Source: Sphingomonas prati
Lineage (GTDB): Bacteria > Pseudomonadota > Alphaproteobacteria > Sphingomonadales > Sphingomonadaceae
Assembly: GCF_014643515.1 (NCBI RefSeq)
Contig: NZ_BMJP01000001.1
Location: 1,240,001-1,304,000, forward strand
Reading direction: 5' to 3'
Length of the DNA stretch: 64,000 nt
Shown one piece after another: positions 35,362 to 46,523 of the stretch. Under the pieces are notes generated by a model. That model worked only from the letters and a program-made list of their open reading frames with translations, did no database searches and had not been told where the DNA came from. A program made the position numbers and the translations under genes. Each line of letters opens with the position of its first letter. The stretch's first letter is position 1.

Positions 35362-35435
35362 AGCGCGTAGCTCCCCCGGTTGCGTTCCCTGGCCCGCCGT
35401 TGCACCCTCCCCCAAACACCAAACAAGGGTCCCGC

Positions 35436-37079
<1,644 letters not shown>

Positions 37080-37659
37080 AAGTCGCGCCCAGCAGCGAGG
37101 CAAGGAAAAGCCCCCTCCCCTTCAGGGGAGGGGGCTGGGGGTGGGGCACAGCACCCCAAACGCACCCTCTCTACGAAAAGCCATGCGATACGTCTGGTCG
37201 TATCGCCCAAGGCTCATAACACCGCTATTCGCATACACAGCCCCCCGTCATCCCGGCAAAAGCCGGGATCTCGCTCTGACTTGCGCTGAAACTCAGGAAA
37301 GGCGAGACGCTCACCTCCGCCGGGGTAGCTACTGCCGGGAAACGGGGTGAACCGCCCGTACAAACGCCCCGTCCCGCGCGACCCCGCGCAGACGAACACG
37401 GCCAACCCGTACAATCACCGCCACTGCGCGGCGAAGGTCGGGACCTCGCTTCGGCTTGCGCCATCATCCGGCCAAAACGAGACTCCGGCCTCCGCCGGGG
37501 TGACGATTGGTGGCGGCGGGGGCTGGACTGCGCCAACGCCGACGACAGCCGGTACAACCAAGCGGCGCACTTCCCCGTCGCGCCGCCCGCGGCGGACAAA
37601 ATGCCACATCCTGCCCCCCGGCCCTTCCAAAGCCGCGCGCTCCCCGCCATCTTCCATGC
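37080..37659. other. 580-base gene-free gap packed with hairpin repeats
   Basis: No gene is credible here. It holds a terminator-like hairpin at 37111-37134 (CCCCCTCCCC with GGGGAGGGGG). A doublet runs from TCATCCCGGCAAAAGCCGGG at 37248 to the partner ACCTCCGCCGGGGTAGCTA ending near 37330. A second, more worn doublet lies at about 37427-37508 (GGCGAAGGTCGGGACCTCGC with CTCCGCCGGGGTGACG). The remainder, to the aat start, shows nothing I can name apart from the promoter region aat must have. Confidence 0.7.
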
Positions 37660-38391
37660 ATGATGGCGCTCGATCCCGACATGCTGCTGCGCGCCTACGC
37701 CATCGGTGTATTCCCGATGGCGGACAGCCGCGACGCGGGTGACATCTACTGGGTCGAGCCTCGCAAGCGCGGCGTCCTGCCGCTCGACGGGTTCCACCTC
37801 TCGCGCTCGCTTGCCAAGACGCTGCGGTCGGACCGTTTCACCGTCACCGCCGACGTCGCCTTCGCAGACGTCGTCGCCCACTGCGCACAAAGTACGCCGG
37901 ACCGCCCCGACACCTGGATCAACCCGCAGATCGAGCGCGCCTATGCCGCACTCCATGCCCGCGGCCACGCCCATTCGATCGAAACCTGGCAGGACGGCGA
38001 GCTGGTCGGTGGACTCTACGGCGTCACGCTCGGCGGCGCGTTCTTCGGCGAAAGCATGTTCAGCCGCTGCCGCGACGCATCGAAAGTCGCACTTGCCCAC
38101 CTGGTCGCGCGGCTACGCTGCGGCGGCTACAAGCTGCTCGACTGCCAGTTCATCACCGATCACCTCGCCTCGCTGGGCGCGGTCGAAATCCGGCGGTCGG
38201 CCTACGTGTCGTTGCTCGACGCGGCGCTCGGCGTTGGTGCCGCCACCGGAGTCGTGATCGGCGACTTTGGCGCGCTCGACCGTCTTGCCGGCCCCGCCGC
38301 GGACGGCGCAACCCCACCCGCCCCGGCTGCGATCGTCGCCGGCCCCATATCGGGATGCCGCATCGTGCAGCTCTTGGGCCAGACATCATAG
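37660..38391 (+). CDS. aat: Leucyl/phenylalanyl-tRNA-protein transferase
   Basis: A 243-residue Aat enzyme, which adds Leu or Phe from tRNA to proteins with N-terminal Lys or Arg and so feeds them to ClpS/ClpAP. Family motifs are [58 protein letters not shown] and [16 protein letters not shown]. Two adjacent ATGs (37660 and 37663) are possible. The 3' 190 bases are overlapped on the other strand by the DUF2155 gene, beyond the conserved core, so the C-terminal tails of both proteins share DNA. Confidence 0.95.
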   Translation: MMALDPDMLLRAYAIGVFPMADSRDAGDIYWVEPRKRGVLPLDGFHLSRSLAKTLRSDRFTVTADVAFADVVAHCAQSTPDRPDTWINPQIERAYAALHARGHAHSIETWQDGELVGGLYGVTLGGAFFGESMFSRCRDASKVALAHLVARLRCGGYKLLDCQFITDHLASLGAVEIRRSAYVSLLDAALGVGAATGVVIGDFGALDRLAGPAADGATPPAPAAIVAGPISGCRIVQLLGQTS

Positions 38392-38867
38392 ACCGGATGC
38401 TGGACTGCGTTCAGCGAGGGTGACTCCTTGTAGAGCCAACCCGAGAACACCCGCCGCCAGCGCGTATCGCGCCCCTGCACATCGGTCTGCACGAACGCCC
38501 CGGTCAGGTGCTCCGGCTCCCACGGCGCGGTCTCCGCGCACGCGCGCAGCCGCACGACGAGGTCGCCCAGCCGCACCGCCTGCCCGGGCCGGAGCGACAG
38601 GTCACGCGACAATCCATTCCGCTTGTTCAGCACGCCCAGCACGGCCACGCGCTGCGCCATCGGCGTCTCGACCTTCGACAACGGTTCCGCGGCCGGCCCT
38701 TCCGTCCGGGTCCGCGACGATGATCGCGACGATGACGTATCGGGGGTCGCGGCACGCGGTGCCGCAGTCTGCGGTGCCGGCTGTTCCTGGCCCTGCAAGG
38801 CCGAAACCTGCCAGGCCATGAGGCCCAGCCCTGCGGCGATCACCACCGCGCCGGCGGCGGTCTTCAC
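38202..38867 (-). CDS. DUF2155 domain-containing exported protein
   Basis: A 221-residue protein with an N-terminal signal or anchor helix ([21 protein letters not shown]), a Ser/Arg/Pro-rich linker, and the DUF2155 domain at about 72-160 ([22 protein letters not shown], then [27 protein letters not shown]). The domain is frequent in alphaproteobacteria next to NDUFA12 and mlaD, as here. Its role is unknown, perhaps in envelope or respiratory complex assembly. The last 50 or so residues, an Ala/Pro-rich tail, are encoded opposite aat and probably extend beyond the conserved domain. Confidence 0.88.
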   Translation of the reverse strand: MKTAAGAVVIAAGLGLMAWQVSALQGQEQPAPQTAAPRAATPDTSSSRSSSRTRTEGPAAEPLSKVETPMAQRVAVLGVLNKRNGLSRDLSLRPGQAVRLGDLVVRLRACAETAPWEPEHLTGAFVQTDVQGRDTRWRRVFSGWLYKESPSLNAVQHPVYDVWPKSCTMRHPDMGPATIAAGAGGVAPSAAGPARRSSAPKSPITTPVAAPTPSAASSNDT

Positions 38868-38874
38868 GCGGTCT

Positions 38875-39375
38875 TCACTGCGCCGGCGCGGCCGGCGCGG
38901 CGGTCGTATCGGTCGTCGGTGCGGCCGGCTTGTTGATGAACGATCCGATCAGCCCCATCAGGTCGACCGACCCCTGCGTGTCCGCAATGACGCTGCCGTT
39001 CTTCAACATCTCGGTCGATCCACCCGGCTGCAGCGAGATGAACGTTCCGCCCAGCAGACCCTCCGACGTGATCGCCGCACTACTGTCCGTTGGCAGCTTG
39101 ACGCTCGGGTCGATCGCCAGCGTGATCTTCACCTGGTAGCTTGCTGCGTCGAGCTTCTGTTCCGTCACGCTGCCGATCTTCAGCCCCGCGACGCGCACAT
39201 CGGTGCCGACCGTCACGCCGCTGGCGTTCGGGAACAGCGCGCTGACGTGGATCGCGTCCGCCGCCCCGCCGCCGCCGGTCCGGCCCCACGCGAACAGTGC
39301 AAACAGCACGGCCACCGCCACCACGACGAATCCGATCAGCGCCTCGACGCCGTTTTCCTTGACCATCGTCTTCAT
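38875..39375 (-). CDS. mlaD: Short MlaD-like MCE protein
   Basis: A 166-residue protein with one membrane helix at about 11-33 and a single MCE domain (VSALFPNASGVTVGTDVRVAGLKIG, then EGLLGGTFISLQPGG), close to the length of E. coli MlaD. It is the second MCE protein in the window, distinct from the longer one at 27728. The ATG at 39375 overlaps the stop of the NDUFA12 gene, and the DUF2155 gene follows 7 bases later. No permease or ATPase lies beside it, so it must work with components coded elsewhere. Confidence 0.93.
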   Translation of the reverse strand: MKTMVKENGVEALIGFVVVAVAVLFALFAWGRTGGGGAADAIHVSALFPNASGVTVGTDVRVAGLKIGSVTEQKLDAASYQVKITLAIDPSVKLPTDSSAAITSEGLLGGTFISLQPGGSTEMLKNGSVIADTQGSVDLMGLIGSFINKPAAPTTDTTAAPAAPAQ

Positions 39376-39773
39376 GCCTGGTCCGGGCTCCAGGCCTCGT
39401 AATCGCCCGTCGCGGCGGCACGCCGGCCCCCGGCGTCCAGCGAACCCGCCGGGCGATACGCATCGCGCGTGCCGGTCAGGTTCGGCAGCGGTTCCTTCTC
39501 CCACACACGTGCGGGCGGCAGGCCCTGATCGGGCACGGCATCGATCGTGTTGTGCAGCCAGCCATGCCATTCGGGCGGCACCCGGCTCGCGTCGTTGGCG
39601 CCTTCATAGATCACCCAGCGCTTCAGCTGCCCGCGCGAATCCGGCTTCTTCGCCTGGAAATACACGTTGCCGAGCGTGTCCTGCCCGACTTTGCCACCGA
39701 ACCGCTTCGTGTGCCGCCGCGTCCCGATCGTCGCGCCGTTCCACCAGGTAAAGATGCTGCCAAGAACTGTCAT
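39372..39773 (-). CDS. NDUFA12-family complex I accessory subunit
   Basis: A 133-residue protein of the NDUFA12/B17.2 family, an accessory subunit of proton-pumping NADH:ubiquinone oxidoreductase retained in alphaproteobacteria and mitochondria. Conserved parts are IFTWWNGATIGTRRHT, VGQDTLGNVYFQAKK, RWVIYEGANDASRVPPEWHGWLH and the C-terminal DYEAWSPDQ. It heads the operon NDUFA12-mlaD-DUF2155 and overlaps mlaD by 4 bases. Confidence 0.94.
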   Translation of the reverse strand: MTVLGSIFTWWNGATIGTRRHTKRFGGKVGQDTLGNVYFQAKKPDSRGQLKRWVIYEGANDASRVPPEWHGWLHNTIDAVPDQGLPPARVWEKEPLPNLTGTRDAYRPAGSLDAGGRRAAATGDYEAWSPDQA

Positions 39774-39846
39774 GCCTGCGGCTTAGCGGCGAAGCCCGCC
39801 CCCTGCAATGGCGCAGCGCATCCGCCGCGCCCGGTCGCATGCGCCG

Positions 39847-40434
39847 TCAGGGCGCCAGAACGACCGCCATCGGCCCCTTCGGCCCCGCCGCGATCCGCGC
39901 CTGCAACCGCTGGTCGGGCAACAGCTGGTCCAGTCCCGCGCGGCGCACCACTTCCATATGCAGGAACACGTCGCTCGTATCGCCGTCACGCAGGACGAAG
40001 CCGTAACCCTTCATCCGGTTGAACCATTTGATCGTCACCGGTTCGAACGGCCCGGCCTTGTCCTCCAGCCCGGCGGGGTCGGTCCGCTCCTGCTGACGGC
40101 GCAGCGCGAGGTCCGCATCCGGCCCGGTGGCGCAGCTCAGGTCGATCGCCAGCACGCGCGTCGCCTGCAACCCGCGTTCGCGCCGCGATGCGATGCATTC
40201 CACGCGCGTCCCTTCCGGCAACGTCCGGCGGCCATGGTCGCGCAGGACGGAGAAGTGCAGCAGCACGTCGCCCGCATTGTCGTCGCCCACCATGAACCCG
40301 AACCCGCGGGTCATGTCGAACCACTTCACCGCGCCCGACATCCGCGATTCGTCGGCAGCCAGCACGATCGGATCCGGCACGAACCCGTCCGTTTCCATGC
40401 CCGGCTCTGCCCGCATCATGGTCTGCACACTCAT
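39847..40434 (-). CDS. Protein with two cold-shock domains
   Basis: About 195 residues with two cold-shock domains. The first is at about 31-96 ([28 protein letters not shown]). The second is at about 129-195 ([31 protein letters not shown]). Both keep the RNP1 pattern KGYGF/RGFGF and RNP2 DVFLH/VLLHF. Tandem-domain Csp proteins are typical of alphaproteobacteria and act as RNA chaperones. The start is uncertain: ATG 40434 lacks a clear ribosome site, TTG 40515 is open upstream, and ATG 40344 begins right at the first domain. Confidence 0.88.
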   Translation of the reverse strand: MSVQTMMRAEPGMETDGFVPDPIVLAADESRMSGAVKWFDMTRGFGFMVGDDNAGDVLLHFSVLRDHGRRTLPEGTRVECIASRRERGLQATRVLAIDLSCATGPDADLALRRQQERTDPAGLEDKAGPFEPVTIKWFNRMKGYGFVLRDGDTSDVFLHMEVVRRAGLDQLLPDQRLQARIAAGPKGPMAVVLAP

Positions 40435-40543
40435 CGCACGCACGCCCCGTTCCGCAGCGGACAGCCCCCGGCCCGCTGCTAACCTGAACGCACCATGAAA
40501 GGCGTCCGGATGCAAGCCTGTCCGACATGTTCAGGCGGCGAAT

Positions 40544-41140
40544 CTACTCTTCGGGCGTCTCGCCGGGCGCGCAATCGATGAAACGTCGCGCCAGATCATA
40601 AGGATGCCCCGCCCGCATCATCGACGCGAGCGCCTTCCGCCGCATGTCCGGGTCCAGCGCGGCGGTCGCGAACGGCCCGATTCGCTTGCGCTTTGCAAAC
40701 GCCATCGCGGCGGCGTGGTCGCTGTTCACCGCGGGCTCGTCGCCGTCCTCGTCCTCCTCCGGCGGGGCCAGCGCCGCCGCGCGATCCTCCTCGCCCACCC
40801 CCGCGGCGCGCAACGCATCCGCCTGCCGTCGCTTGCCGTAACCCCGCCGGCCGAGCGCCGCGCTCCGCATCTCCGCGAACACCCGGTCGTCGACATAGCC
40901 GAGTTCCGCCATGCGCAGGACGATCGCCTCAACCGTCGCATCCGCGCGCCCGTCGCTCCCGCCGTCCGGGTCCGCCCCCGCCCAGCCACGCTCTTTCAGC
41001 TTGCGGTTCAGGTAGTCGGACAGCTTCGCCCGCGTGGTCGCGTACCGCCCGAGATAATGCAGCGCGAGCCGCTCCAGCCCCTCGCGATCGAGAGGCGGTC
41101 GGACCCGGTCCGGGTTGCGGTTTGATGAATGTCGTGCCAC
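40544..41140 (-). CDS. recX: RecX, regulator of RecA
   Basis: About 198 residues of the RecX family, which binds RecA filaments and limits recombinase activity. The three-helix repeats are visible: LERLALHYLGRYATTRAKLSDYLNRK, ELGYVDDRVFAEMRSAALGRRGYGKRRQADALRAAGV, and the C-terminal FAKRKRIGPF with ALASMMRAGHPYDLARRFID. An acidic insert (PPEEDEDGDE) interrupts the middle. GTG at 41140 is chosen, and GTG at 41158 is an alternative. It is divergent from the fatty acyl-AMP ligase gene and is not beside recA. Confidence 0.85.
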   Translation of the reverse strand: MARHSSNRNPDRVRPPLDREGLERLALHYLGRYATTRAKLSDYLNRKLKERGWAGADPDGGSDGRADATVEAIVLRMAELGYVDDRVFAEMRSAALGRRGYGKRRQADALRAAGVGEEDRAAALAPPEEDEDGDEPAVNSDHAAAMAFAKRKRIGPFATAALDPDMRRKALASMMRAGHPYDLARRFIDCAPGETPEE

Positions 41141-41264
41141 GCGCCATCTTTGTGCCACAGTCGGGCCGGAATTTGAACGTGCCCGGCGACTTTACATGCA
41201 GGTTGGAACCGGTCGCGCTCGGTGATGCGCGGCAACGGTATTGGAATGACGGGAGCTGAACTGA

Positions 41265-43022
41265 GTGCTCGACAAGGTTGCGGACAGGTCGAAGGACGCA
41301 GGCGGTGCTACGCCGACCGACGACGGCCGGGTACGCCGTTACGCGGATTTCGCGACCCTGGTCGAGGCGCTCGATTTCGCGGCGGACGGTGCCTGTGGGC
41401 TCAACTTCCATGATCCGCGCGGCCAACTGACCCGCGCCTACACCTATGCGGAACTGCGCGACGATGCGCGTGATGTCGCGCGCCGGCTCATCGCCGCCGG
41501 CGTCGCACCGGGCGACCGGATCGCGATGCTCGCCGAAACCGGCCCGGATTTCGCGGCGCTCTTCTTCGGCACCGTGGTCGCCGGCGCATGGCCTGTCCCG
41601 CTGCCACTGCCGACCTCGTTCGGCGGGCGCGACAGCTATATCGAACAGCTCGCGGTCCAGCTCGGCAGTTCCGACCCGCGCATGCTGTTCTACCCCGCCG
41701 AACTCGCCACCATGGCCGCCGCCGCCGCGGATCGTTGCGGCGTCGAGGGGCTGTCGTGGGAAGCGTTCGCCACCCGCGACGCGCCGGCCGACATCGTCTT
41801 CCCGCCCGCCGCGTCGTCCGACATCGCCTATCTGCAGTATAGCAGCGGCTCGACCCGCTTCCCGCACGGCGTCGCCGTCACGCACGAGGCTTTGCTGAGC
41901 AACCTCGCCGCCCATTCGATCGGGATGGAGGTCCGCCCCGGCGACCGCTGCGTCTCCTGGCTGCCCTGGTATCACGACATGGGCCTCGTCGGCTGCCTGC
42001 TCTCGCCGGTCGCCAACCAGGTCTCGGCCGACTACCTGAAGACCGAGGATTTCGCGCGTCGCCCGCTCGCCTGGCTCGACCTCATCAGCCGCAACCCTGG
42101 CACGACGCTCAGCTATTCGCCGACCTTCGGCTACGACATCTGCGCGCGTCGCATGTCCAGCCAGACGCGCGCATCGGACCGGTTCGACCTGTCGCGCTGG
42201 CGCGTCGCCGGAAACGGCGCCGACATGATCCGCCCGGACGTGATGCAGAGCTTCGTCGATGCGTTCGCCACCGCCGGGTTCCAGGCCTCCGCCTTCCTCC
42301 CCTCCTACGGCCTTGCCGAGGCCACGCTCGCCGTCTCGATCATGCCGCCGGGCGAGGGGATCGTCGTCGAACTGGTCGAGGAAACCGAACTGTCCGGTGG
42401 CGACGCCGCCTGCGACCGGCCGCAACGCTACCGCGCGATCGTCAATTGCGGCCGCCCCGCGCTCGGCATGGAGATCCAGATCCGCGAGGAGGACGGCGCC
42501 GTCCTGCCCGACCGCGCGATCGGCAAGGTCTGGTGCCGCGGCGCATCCGTGATGCACAGCTATTTCCGCGATCCCGAGGCGACCTCCGCCTGCCTGGTCG
42601 ATGGCTGGCTCGACACCGGCGACATGGGCTATCTGTCGGACGGCTATGTCTACATCGTGGGCCGGGCCAAGGACATGATCATCATCAACGGCAAGAATCA
42701 CTGGCCGCAGGATATTGAATGGGCGGTCGAACAGCTGCCCGGATTCAAGGCCGGCGACATCGCCGCCTTCGCCATCACCACCCCCGGCGGGGAGGAGACA
42801 CCCGCCGTCCTTGTCCAGTGCCGCACGTCCGACAATGGCGAACGCGCCCGCCTGCGTGAGGAAATCCGCGACCGCGTCCGCGCAATCACCGGCATGAACT
42901 GCGTCATCGAACTGGTCCCGCCCAAGACGCTGCCGCGCACCAGTTCCGGCAAGCTCAGCCGGGCCAAGGCGCGCAACCTGTACCTGTCCGGCGAAATACA
43001 GCCCTACGCGGTCGCCGCCTGA
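41265..43022 (+). CDS. Fatty acyl-AMP ligase
   Basis: A 585-residue adenylate-forming enzyme of the FAAL group, which activates fatty acids as acyl-AMP and hands them to an acyl carrier or polyketide-type protein rather than to CoA. The phosphate-binding loop is LQYSSGSTRFPHGVAVTH near residue 190. Others are SWLPWYHDMGLVGCLLSPV, PSYGLAEATLAVS, WLDTGDMGYLSDGYVYIVGRAKDMIIINGKNHWPQDIEW, and the C-terminal LPRTSSGKLSRAKAR with the catalytic Lys. GTG start. In sphingomonads such ligases can feed sphingolipid or other lipid pathways. No carrier protein gene is adjacent. Confidence 0.92.
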   Translation: MLDKVADRSKDAGGATPTDDGRVRRYADFATLVEALDFAADGACGLNFHDPRGQLTRAYTYAELRDDARDVARRLIAAGVAPGDRIAMLAETGPDFAALFFGTVVAGAWPVPLPLPTSFGGRDSYIEQLAVQLGSSDPRMLFYPAELATMAAAAADRCGVEGLSWEAFATRDAPADIVFPPAASSDIAYLQYSSGSTRFPHGVAVTHEALLSNLAAHSIGMEVRPGDRCVSWLPWYHDMGLVGCLLSPVANQVSADYLKTEDFARRPLAWLDLISRNPGTTLSYSPTFGYDICARRMSSQTRASDRFDLSRWRVAGNGADMIRPDVMQSFVDAFATAGFQASAFLPSYGLAEATLAVSIMPPGEGIVVELVEETELSGGDAACDRPQRYRAIVNCGRPALGMEIQIREEDGAVLPDRAIGKVWCRGASVMHSYFRDPEATSACLVDGWLDTGDMGYLSDGYVYIVGRAKDMIIINGKNHWPQDIEWAVEQLPGFKAGDIAAFAITTPGGEETPAVLVQCRTSDNGERARLREEIRDRVRAITGMNCVIELVPPKTLPRTSSGKLSRAKARNLYLSGEIQPYAVAA

Positions 43023-43122
43023 CCCCGATTATGTTGCCGGCGTAACGATCCGAACGATCTTTTTTTATAGTGATCCCCCAATTATTTGTAACAAACGGGT
43101 CCTAAAGTTTAGACCTTCGGTT

Positions 43123-43142
43123 ACCGATCATAAAGGATCGGT
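43123..43142 (+). promoter_or_regulatory. Perfect short inverted repeat in the leader of the GGDEF-EAL gene
   Basis: ACCGATC and GATCGGT pair across ATAAAG, ending 18 bases before the ATG. The region before it (43050-43115) is strikingly AT-rich for this genome (TTTTTTTATAG, AATTATTTGTAAC) and probably holds the promoter. The dyad may be an operator or an RNA hairpin near the ribosome site. Confidence 0.4.
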
Positions 43143-43160
43143 GCCCATACCGGCGGGAAC

Positions 43161-45512
43161 ATGATCGACGCCACCTCCATACCCCCCGCCGCCCGTTCGT
43201 GGCGGGTCGTCGCCGGTTTCGTCGATCCCGACCTTGCGAACTGGCGCCTCGTACGCGTCGCGCAATATGCCGAACTCGCGCGCGGCCTGCCGCTGACGTC
43301 CGCGGCGTTCGTCGCCGCCGGCATCCTGATCGCTGCCTTGTTCGTCGGTTCGGTGCCGCTGCCCGGCCTGTTCGCCTGGCTCATGACCACCGCGCTGCTG
43401 CTCGCGCTCGATCTGGCGCGCATCCGGGCGCGGACCCGCCCGGGTGATCCGGACGGACTCCTCCTCCACGGCATCCGCAGCAGCGGTCTCGGCCTCCTCT
43501 GGGCGTTGCCGCCCGCGCTGTTCGCGATCGGCGGCAGCACGGAACAGCAGTTGGCGGCCTGCCTGCTGTCCTGCGCGCTGATGGCGCTCACCGCGCTCAC
43601 CACCGGCACCGTGCCCGGCGTATTGATGATGTTCCTCGTGCCGTCGTCGATCGGCCTATCGATCATGCTCGCGCGGACCGGATCGCCGCTGCTCGCGTTG
43701 CTGCCGCCGGTCTACGCCGGGCTGCTCGGCGCGAGCGGCCTCGGCGTCGGCCGCGCCTTCATCGCCCGCCATTGGGCGGATCAGGCGCTCGAGGACAAGA
43801 GCGAGGTCGTCCGGCTCCTGCTGCGCGATTTCGAGGACAGCGCTGCCGACTGGCTGTGGCAGGTCGACAGCGCCAAGCGTCTCGTTGCGGTTTCCCCGCG
43901 ATTCGCGCACGCCGCCGCGCGCGATCCGGCCCGGCTCGAGGGGATGCCGCTGCTCCGCCTGCTGTCCGACGGGCCGGCGGACGAGACCGGCACCGCCGCG
44001 CTCCGCAATCTCGTCTCGTTGATGAACGCGCGCGAACGCTTCTCCAACCTGGTGTTCCAGATCGTCGTCAACGGCGACGCGCGGTCGTGGAGCCTGTCGG
44101 CCGCCCCGCGCTACGATGCGGACGGCGCGTTCCTCGGCTATCGCGGTGTCGGCTCCGACATTACCGAACAGCGGCGCTCGGCGGAAAAGATCGATCGGCT
44201 GGCGCGGATCGACGCGCTCACCGGCCTGCCCAACCGCCGCGAATTCATGGACTCGCTCCGTATCGGCATCGGCCGCGCGCTGGGCGACCGTCACCCCTGC
44301 GCGCTGCTGCTGATCGATCTCGACAAGTTTAAGCCGGTCAACGACACGCTCGGCCATCCGGTCGGCGATCGGGTGCTCAAACTCGTCGCGGAACGGCTGT
44401 GCACGCTGATCACGGACGAGGATGTCTGCGGCCGCATGGGTGGTGACGAGTTCGCGATTCTGCTGGCACGCGTCACGCCTGGCGCGGTCGACGGGTTGGG
44501 CGACGCCATCATTGCCGCGCTGTCCGCACCGTTCGAGGTCGACGGCAACATCATCCGGATCGGCGCCAGCCTCGGGTCGGCGCTCGCCCCGCGCGACGGC
44601 CGCTCGGTCGAAACACTCGTCCGAAACGCGGATCTCGCGCTGTACCGCGCGAAGGACGACGGCCGCGGCACGATGCGGCGCTACGATCCCTCGCTGCTGA
44701 TTCACGCCGAACATCGCCGCATGATGGAGGCGGCGCTGCGCGAGGCGCTCGACATCGGCGACCAATTCCATCTCGCCTACCAGCCGGTCGTCTGCGCCAC
44801 CACCGGCGTGATCGACAGTTTCGAGGCGCTGATCCGCTGGAGCCACCCGACCCTCGGCGACCTTGCGCCGGGCGACTTCCTGCCTGTGGCACAGGAGGCA
44901 CAGCTCGCCGGCCGGATTGGCGAATGGGTCCTGCGCACTGCCTGTCGCGAGGCGACAGCCTGGCCCGATCCGATCCGGCTGTCCGTCAACCTCGCGCTGG
45001 CGCAGCTTCACGACGCGCAGTTCACGGCCACCGTGCTGTCCGCGCTGTCGGACGCCGGGCTGGCGCCCCACCGGCTGGAACTGGAAGTATCCGAATCATT
45101 CTTCCTGTCCGATTCCGCCACGATCCTGCCGACGCTCGATGCGTTGCAGGCGCTCGGTATCCGGCTCGTGCTCGACGATTTCGGCGTCGGCTATGCCGCA
45201 CTCGGCCATATCCGCGTCGGTCGCTTCTCGGCGATCAAGATCGACACCAGCTTCGTCCGCGGGTCGACCGACGGCCGCCGCGAAAGCCTTGCGGTCGTGC
45301 GTGCCGGCGTCGCGATGGCGGACGCGCTCGGCGTCGCCACTGTCGCGGAGGGCGCCGAAAGCCATGCCGACCTCACCCGCATGCAGGCGCTCGGACTTGA
45401 TCGGATTCAGGGCCATTATGCTGGCTCGCCAATGACTGCCGCCGCCGTTCGACTGATGGTCGCGCCGCGGCCCGTTGTCCTGGAGAAGGAAGAGCAGCGC
45501 TCCGTCGCCTGA
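43161..45512 (+). CDS. Membrane-bound GGDEF-EAL protein with PAS domain
   Basis: A 783-residue cyclic-di-GMP enzyme of the inner membrane. About six membrane helices occupy 45-200. A PAS-like domain follows at about 225-340 (ADWLWQVDSAKRLVAVSPRF, GVGSDITEQRR). The GGDEF domain at about 350-515 has an intact GRMGGDEFAIL near 427. The inhibitory I-site RxxD has become TDED, so product feedback may be lost. The EAL domain at about 525-770 keeps FEALIRW, SVNLALAQL, LEVSE, DDFGVGY, IKIDTSFV and VAEGAE, so phosphodiesterase activity is likely. Which activity dominates cannot be read from sequence. Confidence 0.93.
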   Translation: MIDATSIPPAARSWRVVAGFVDPDLANWRLVRVAQYAELARGLPLTSAAFVAAGILIAALFVGSVPLPGLFAWLMTTALLLALDLARIRARTRPGDPDGLLLHGIRSSGLGLLWALPPALFAIGGSTEQQLAACLLSCALMALTALTTGTVPGVLMMFLVPSSIGLSIMLARTGSPLLALLPPVYAGLLGASGLGVGRAFIARHWADQALEDKSEVVRLLLRDFEDSAADWLWQVDSAKRLVAVSPRFAHAAARDPARLEGMPLLRLLSDGPADETGTAALRNLVSLMNARERFSNLVFQIVVNGDARSWSLSAAPRYDADGAFLGYRGVGSDITEQRRSAEKIDRLARIDALTGLPNRREFMDSLRIGIGRALGDRHPCALLLIDLDKFKPVNDTLGHPVGDRVLKLVAERLCTLITDEDVCGRMGGDEFAILLARVTPGAVDGLGDAIIAALSAPFEVDGNIIRIGASLGSALAPRDGRSVETLVRNADLALYRAKDDGRGTMRRYDPSLLIHAEHRRMMEAALREALDIGDQFHLAYQPVVCATTGVIDSFEALIRWSHPTLGDLAPGDFLPVAQEAQLAGRIGEWVLRTACREATAWPDPIRLSVNLALAQLHDAQFTATVLSALSDAGLAPHRLELEVSESFFLSDSATILPTLDALQALGIRLVLDDFGVGYAALGHIRVGRFSAIKIDTSFVRGSTDGRRESLAVVRAGVAMADALGVATVAEGAESHADLTRMQALGLDRIQGHYAGSPMTAAAVRLMVAPRPVVLEKEEQRSVA

Positions 45513-45575
45513 TCGCTCACGCGCGGCTTGCATGTCGCGCGGCTGCCCGCTAAGCACGCGCTTCTTCCGACCCGG

Positions 45576-45651
45576 AGGAGTATAGCTCAGTTGGTAGAGC
45601 ATCGGTCTCCAAAACCGAGGGCCGTGGGTTCGAGTCCCCCTACTCCTGCCA
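45576..45651 (+). tRNA. tRNA-Trp, anticodon CCA
   Basis: A complete 76-base cloverleaf with encoded CCA. Acceptor AGGAGTA pairs with TACTCCT, the anticodon stem is TCGGT/ACCGA with loop CTCCAAA (anticodon CCA), and the T loop is TTCGAGT. It stands before secE-nusG, a conserved order in proteobacteria, and may be cotranscribed with them. Confidence 0.98.
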
Positions 45652-45771
45652 CCCCACCGGGTGGATGTTCGGGTCGGTAAGAATGAAGACGAGGCGGGCG
45701 CACCTTCGGGGCCTGATAGGGTCCGAAAGGGTGCGCTTGGCCTCGTTATCGTCGTTTCGCGAAGGTTGGAC

Positions 45772-45975
45772 ATGGCCAAGGTTAATCCCGGCGAATTCAT
45801 CCGGCAGGTCCGGGCCGAAACCGCGAAAGTGGTGTGGCCCTCCCGCAAGGAAACCGTGACGACCGCGATCATGGTCGTCATCATGACGTTGACGCTCGGC
45901 CTGTTCTTCTTCGGCGTCGATGCGATCTTCAGCCAGATCGTGCAGTTCCTGCTGTCGCTGGCGAGCAAGGGTTAA
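45772..45975 (+). CDS. secE: SecE, preprotein translocase subunit
   Basis: A 67-residue SecE with the amphipathic helix FIRQVRAETAKVVWPSRKETVTT, followed by one membrane helix (AIMVVIMTLTLGLFFFGVDAIF). It clamps the SecY channel in the inner membrane. This is the short one-helix form typical outside the enterics. The ATG at 45772 is chosen because the family begins a few residues before FIRQVRAE. nusG follows after 8 bases. Confidence 0.96.
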   Translation: MAKVNPGEFIRQVRAETAKVVWPSRKETVTTAIMVVIMTLTLGLFFFGVDAIFSQIVQFLLSLASKG

Positions 45976-45983
45976 GGTAGAGC

Positions 45984-46523
45984 ATGTCCCGCTGGTACAT
46001 CATCCACGCCTATTCCGGTTTCGAGAACAAGGTGCGCGAAGCGATCCTCGCCGACGCGACCCGGCTCGGGCTGGAACATCTCGTCGAATCGGTCGAAGTG
46101 CCGACCGAGAAGATCACCGAGGTCCGCCGCGGGAAGAAGGTCACGTCCGACCGTAAGTTCTTCCCGGGCTACGTGCTGGCCAAGCTCGACATGAGCGATC
46201 AGGTGTATCACCTCGTCAAGAACACCGCGAAGGTCACCGGCTTCCTCGGATCGTCGGGCAAGCCCCAGCCGATCAGCGAAGCCGAAGCCGCCCGCATCCT
46301 GAACACCAAGGAAGAAGCCGCGGTCGCCGCACCGAAGGCCAAGCTGAAGGTCGATTACGAAATCGGCGATTCGGTGAAGGTCCTCGACGGTCCGTTCGCC
46401 AGTTTCAACGGCTTGGTCGAGGAACTCGATTTCGACCGCGGTCGCGTCAAGGTCTCGGTCTCGATCTTCGGTCGCGCCACCCCGGTCGAACTCGAATTCG
46501 AACAGGTGGAGCGCGCAAAGTAA
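45984..46523 (+). CDS. nusG: NusG, transcription elongation and termination factor
   Basis: A 179-residue NusG. The N-terminal NGN domain starts with SRWYIIHAYSGFENKV and includes KFFPGYVLAKLDM. The C-terminal KOW domain is at about 125-179 (YEIGDSVKVLDGPFASFNGLVEELD). It binds RNA polymerase and links it to Rho or to the ribosome. It lies between secE and rplK as in most bacteria. Confidence 0.98.
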   Translation: MSRWYIIHAYSGFENKVREAILADATRLGLEHLVESVEVPTEKITEVRRGKKVTSDRKFFPGYVLAKLDMSDQVYHLVKNTAKVTGFLGSSGKPQPISEAEAARILNTKEEAAVAAPKAKLKVDYEIGDSVKVLDGPFASFNGLVEELDFDRGRVKVSVSIFGRATPVELEFEQVERAK

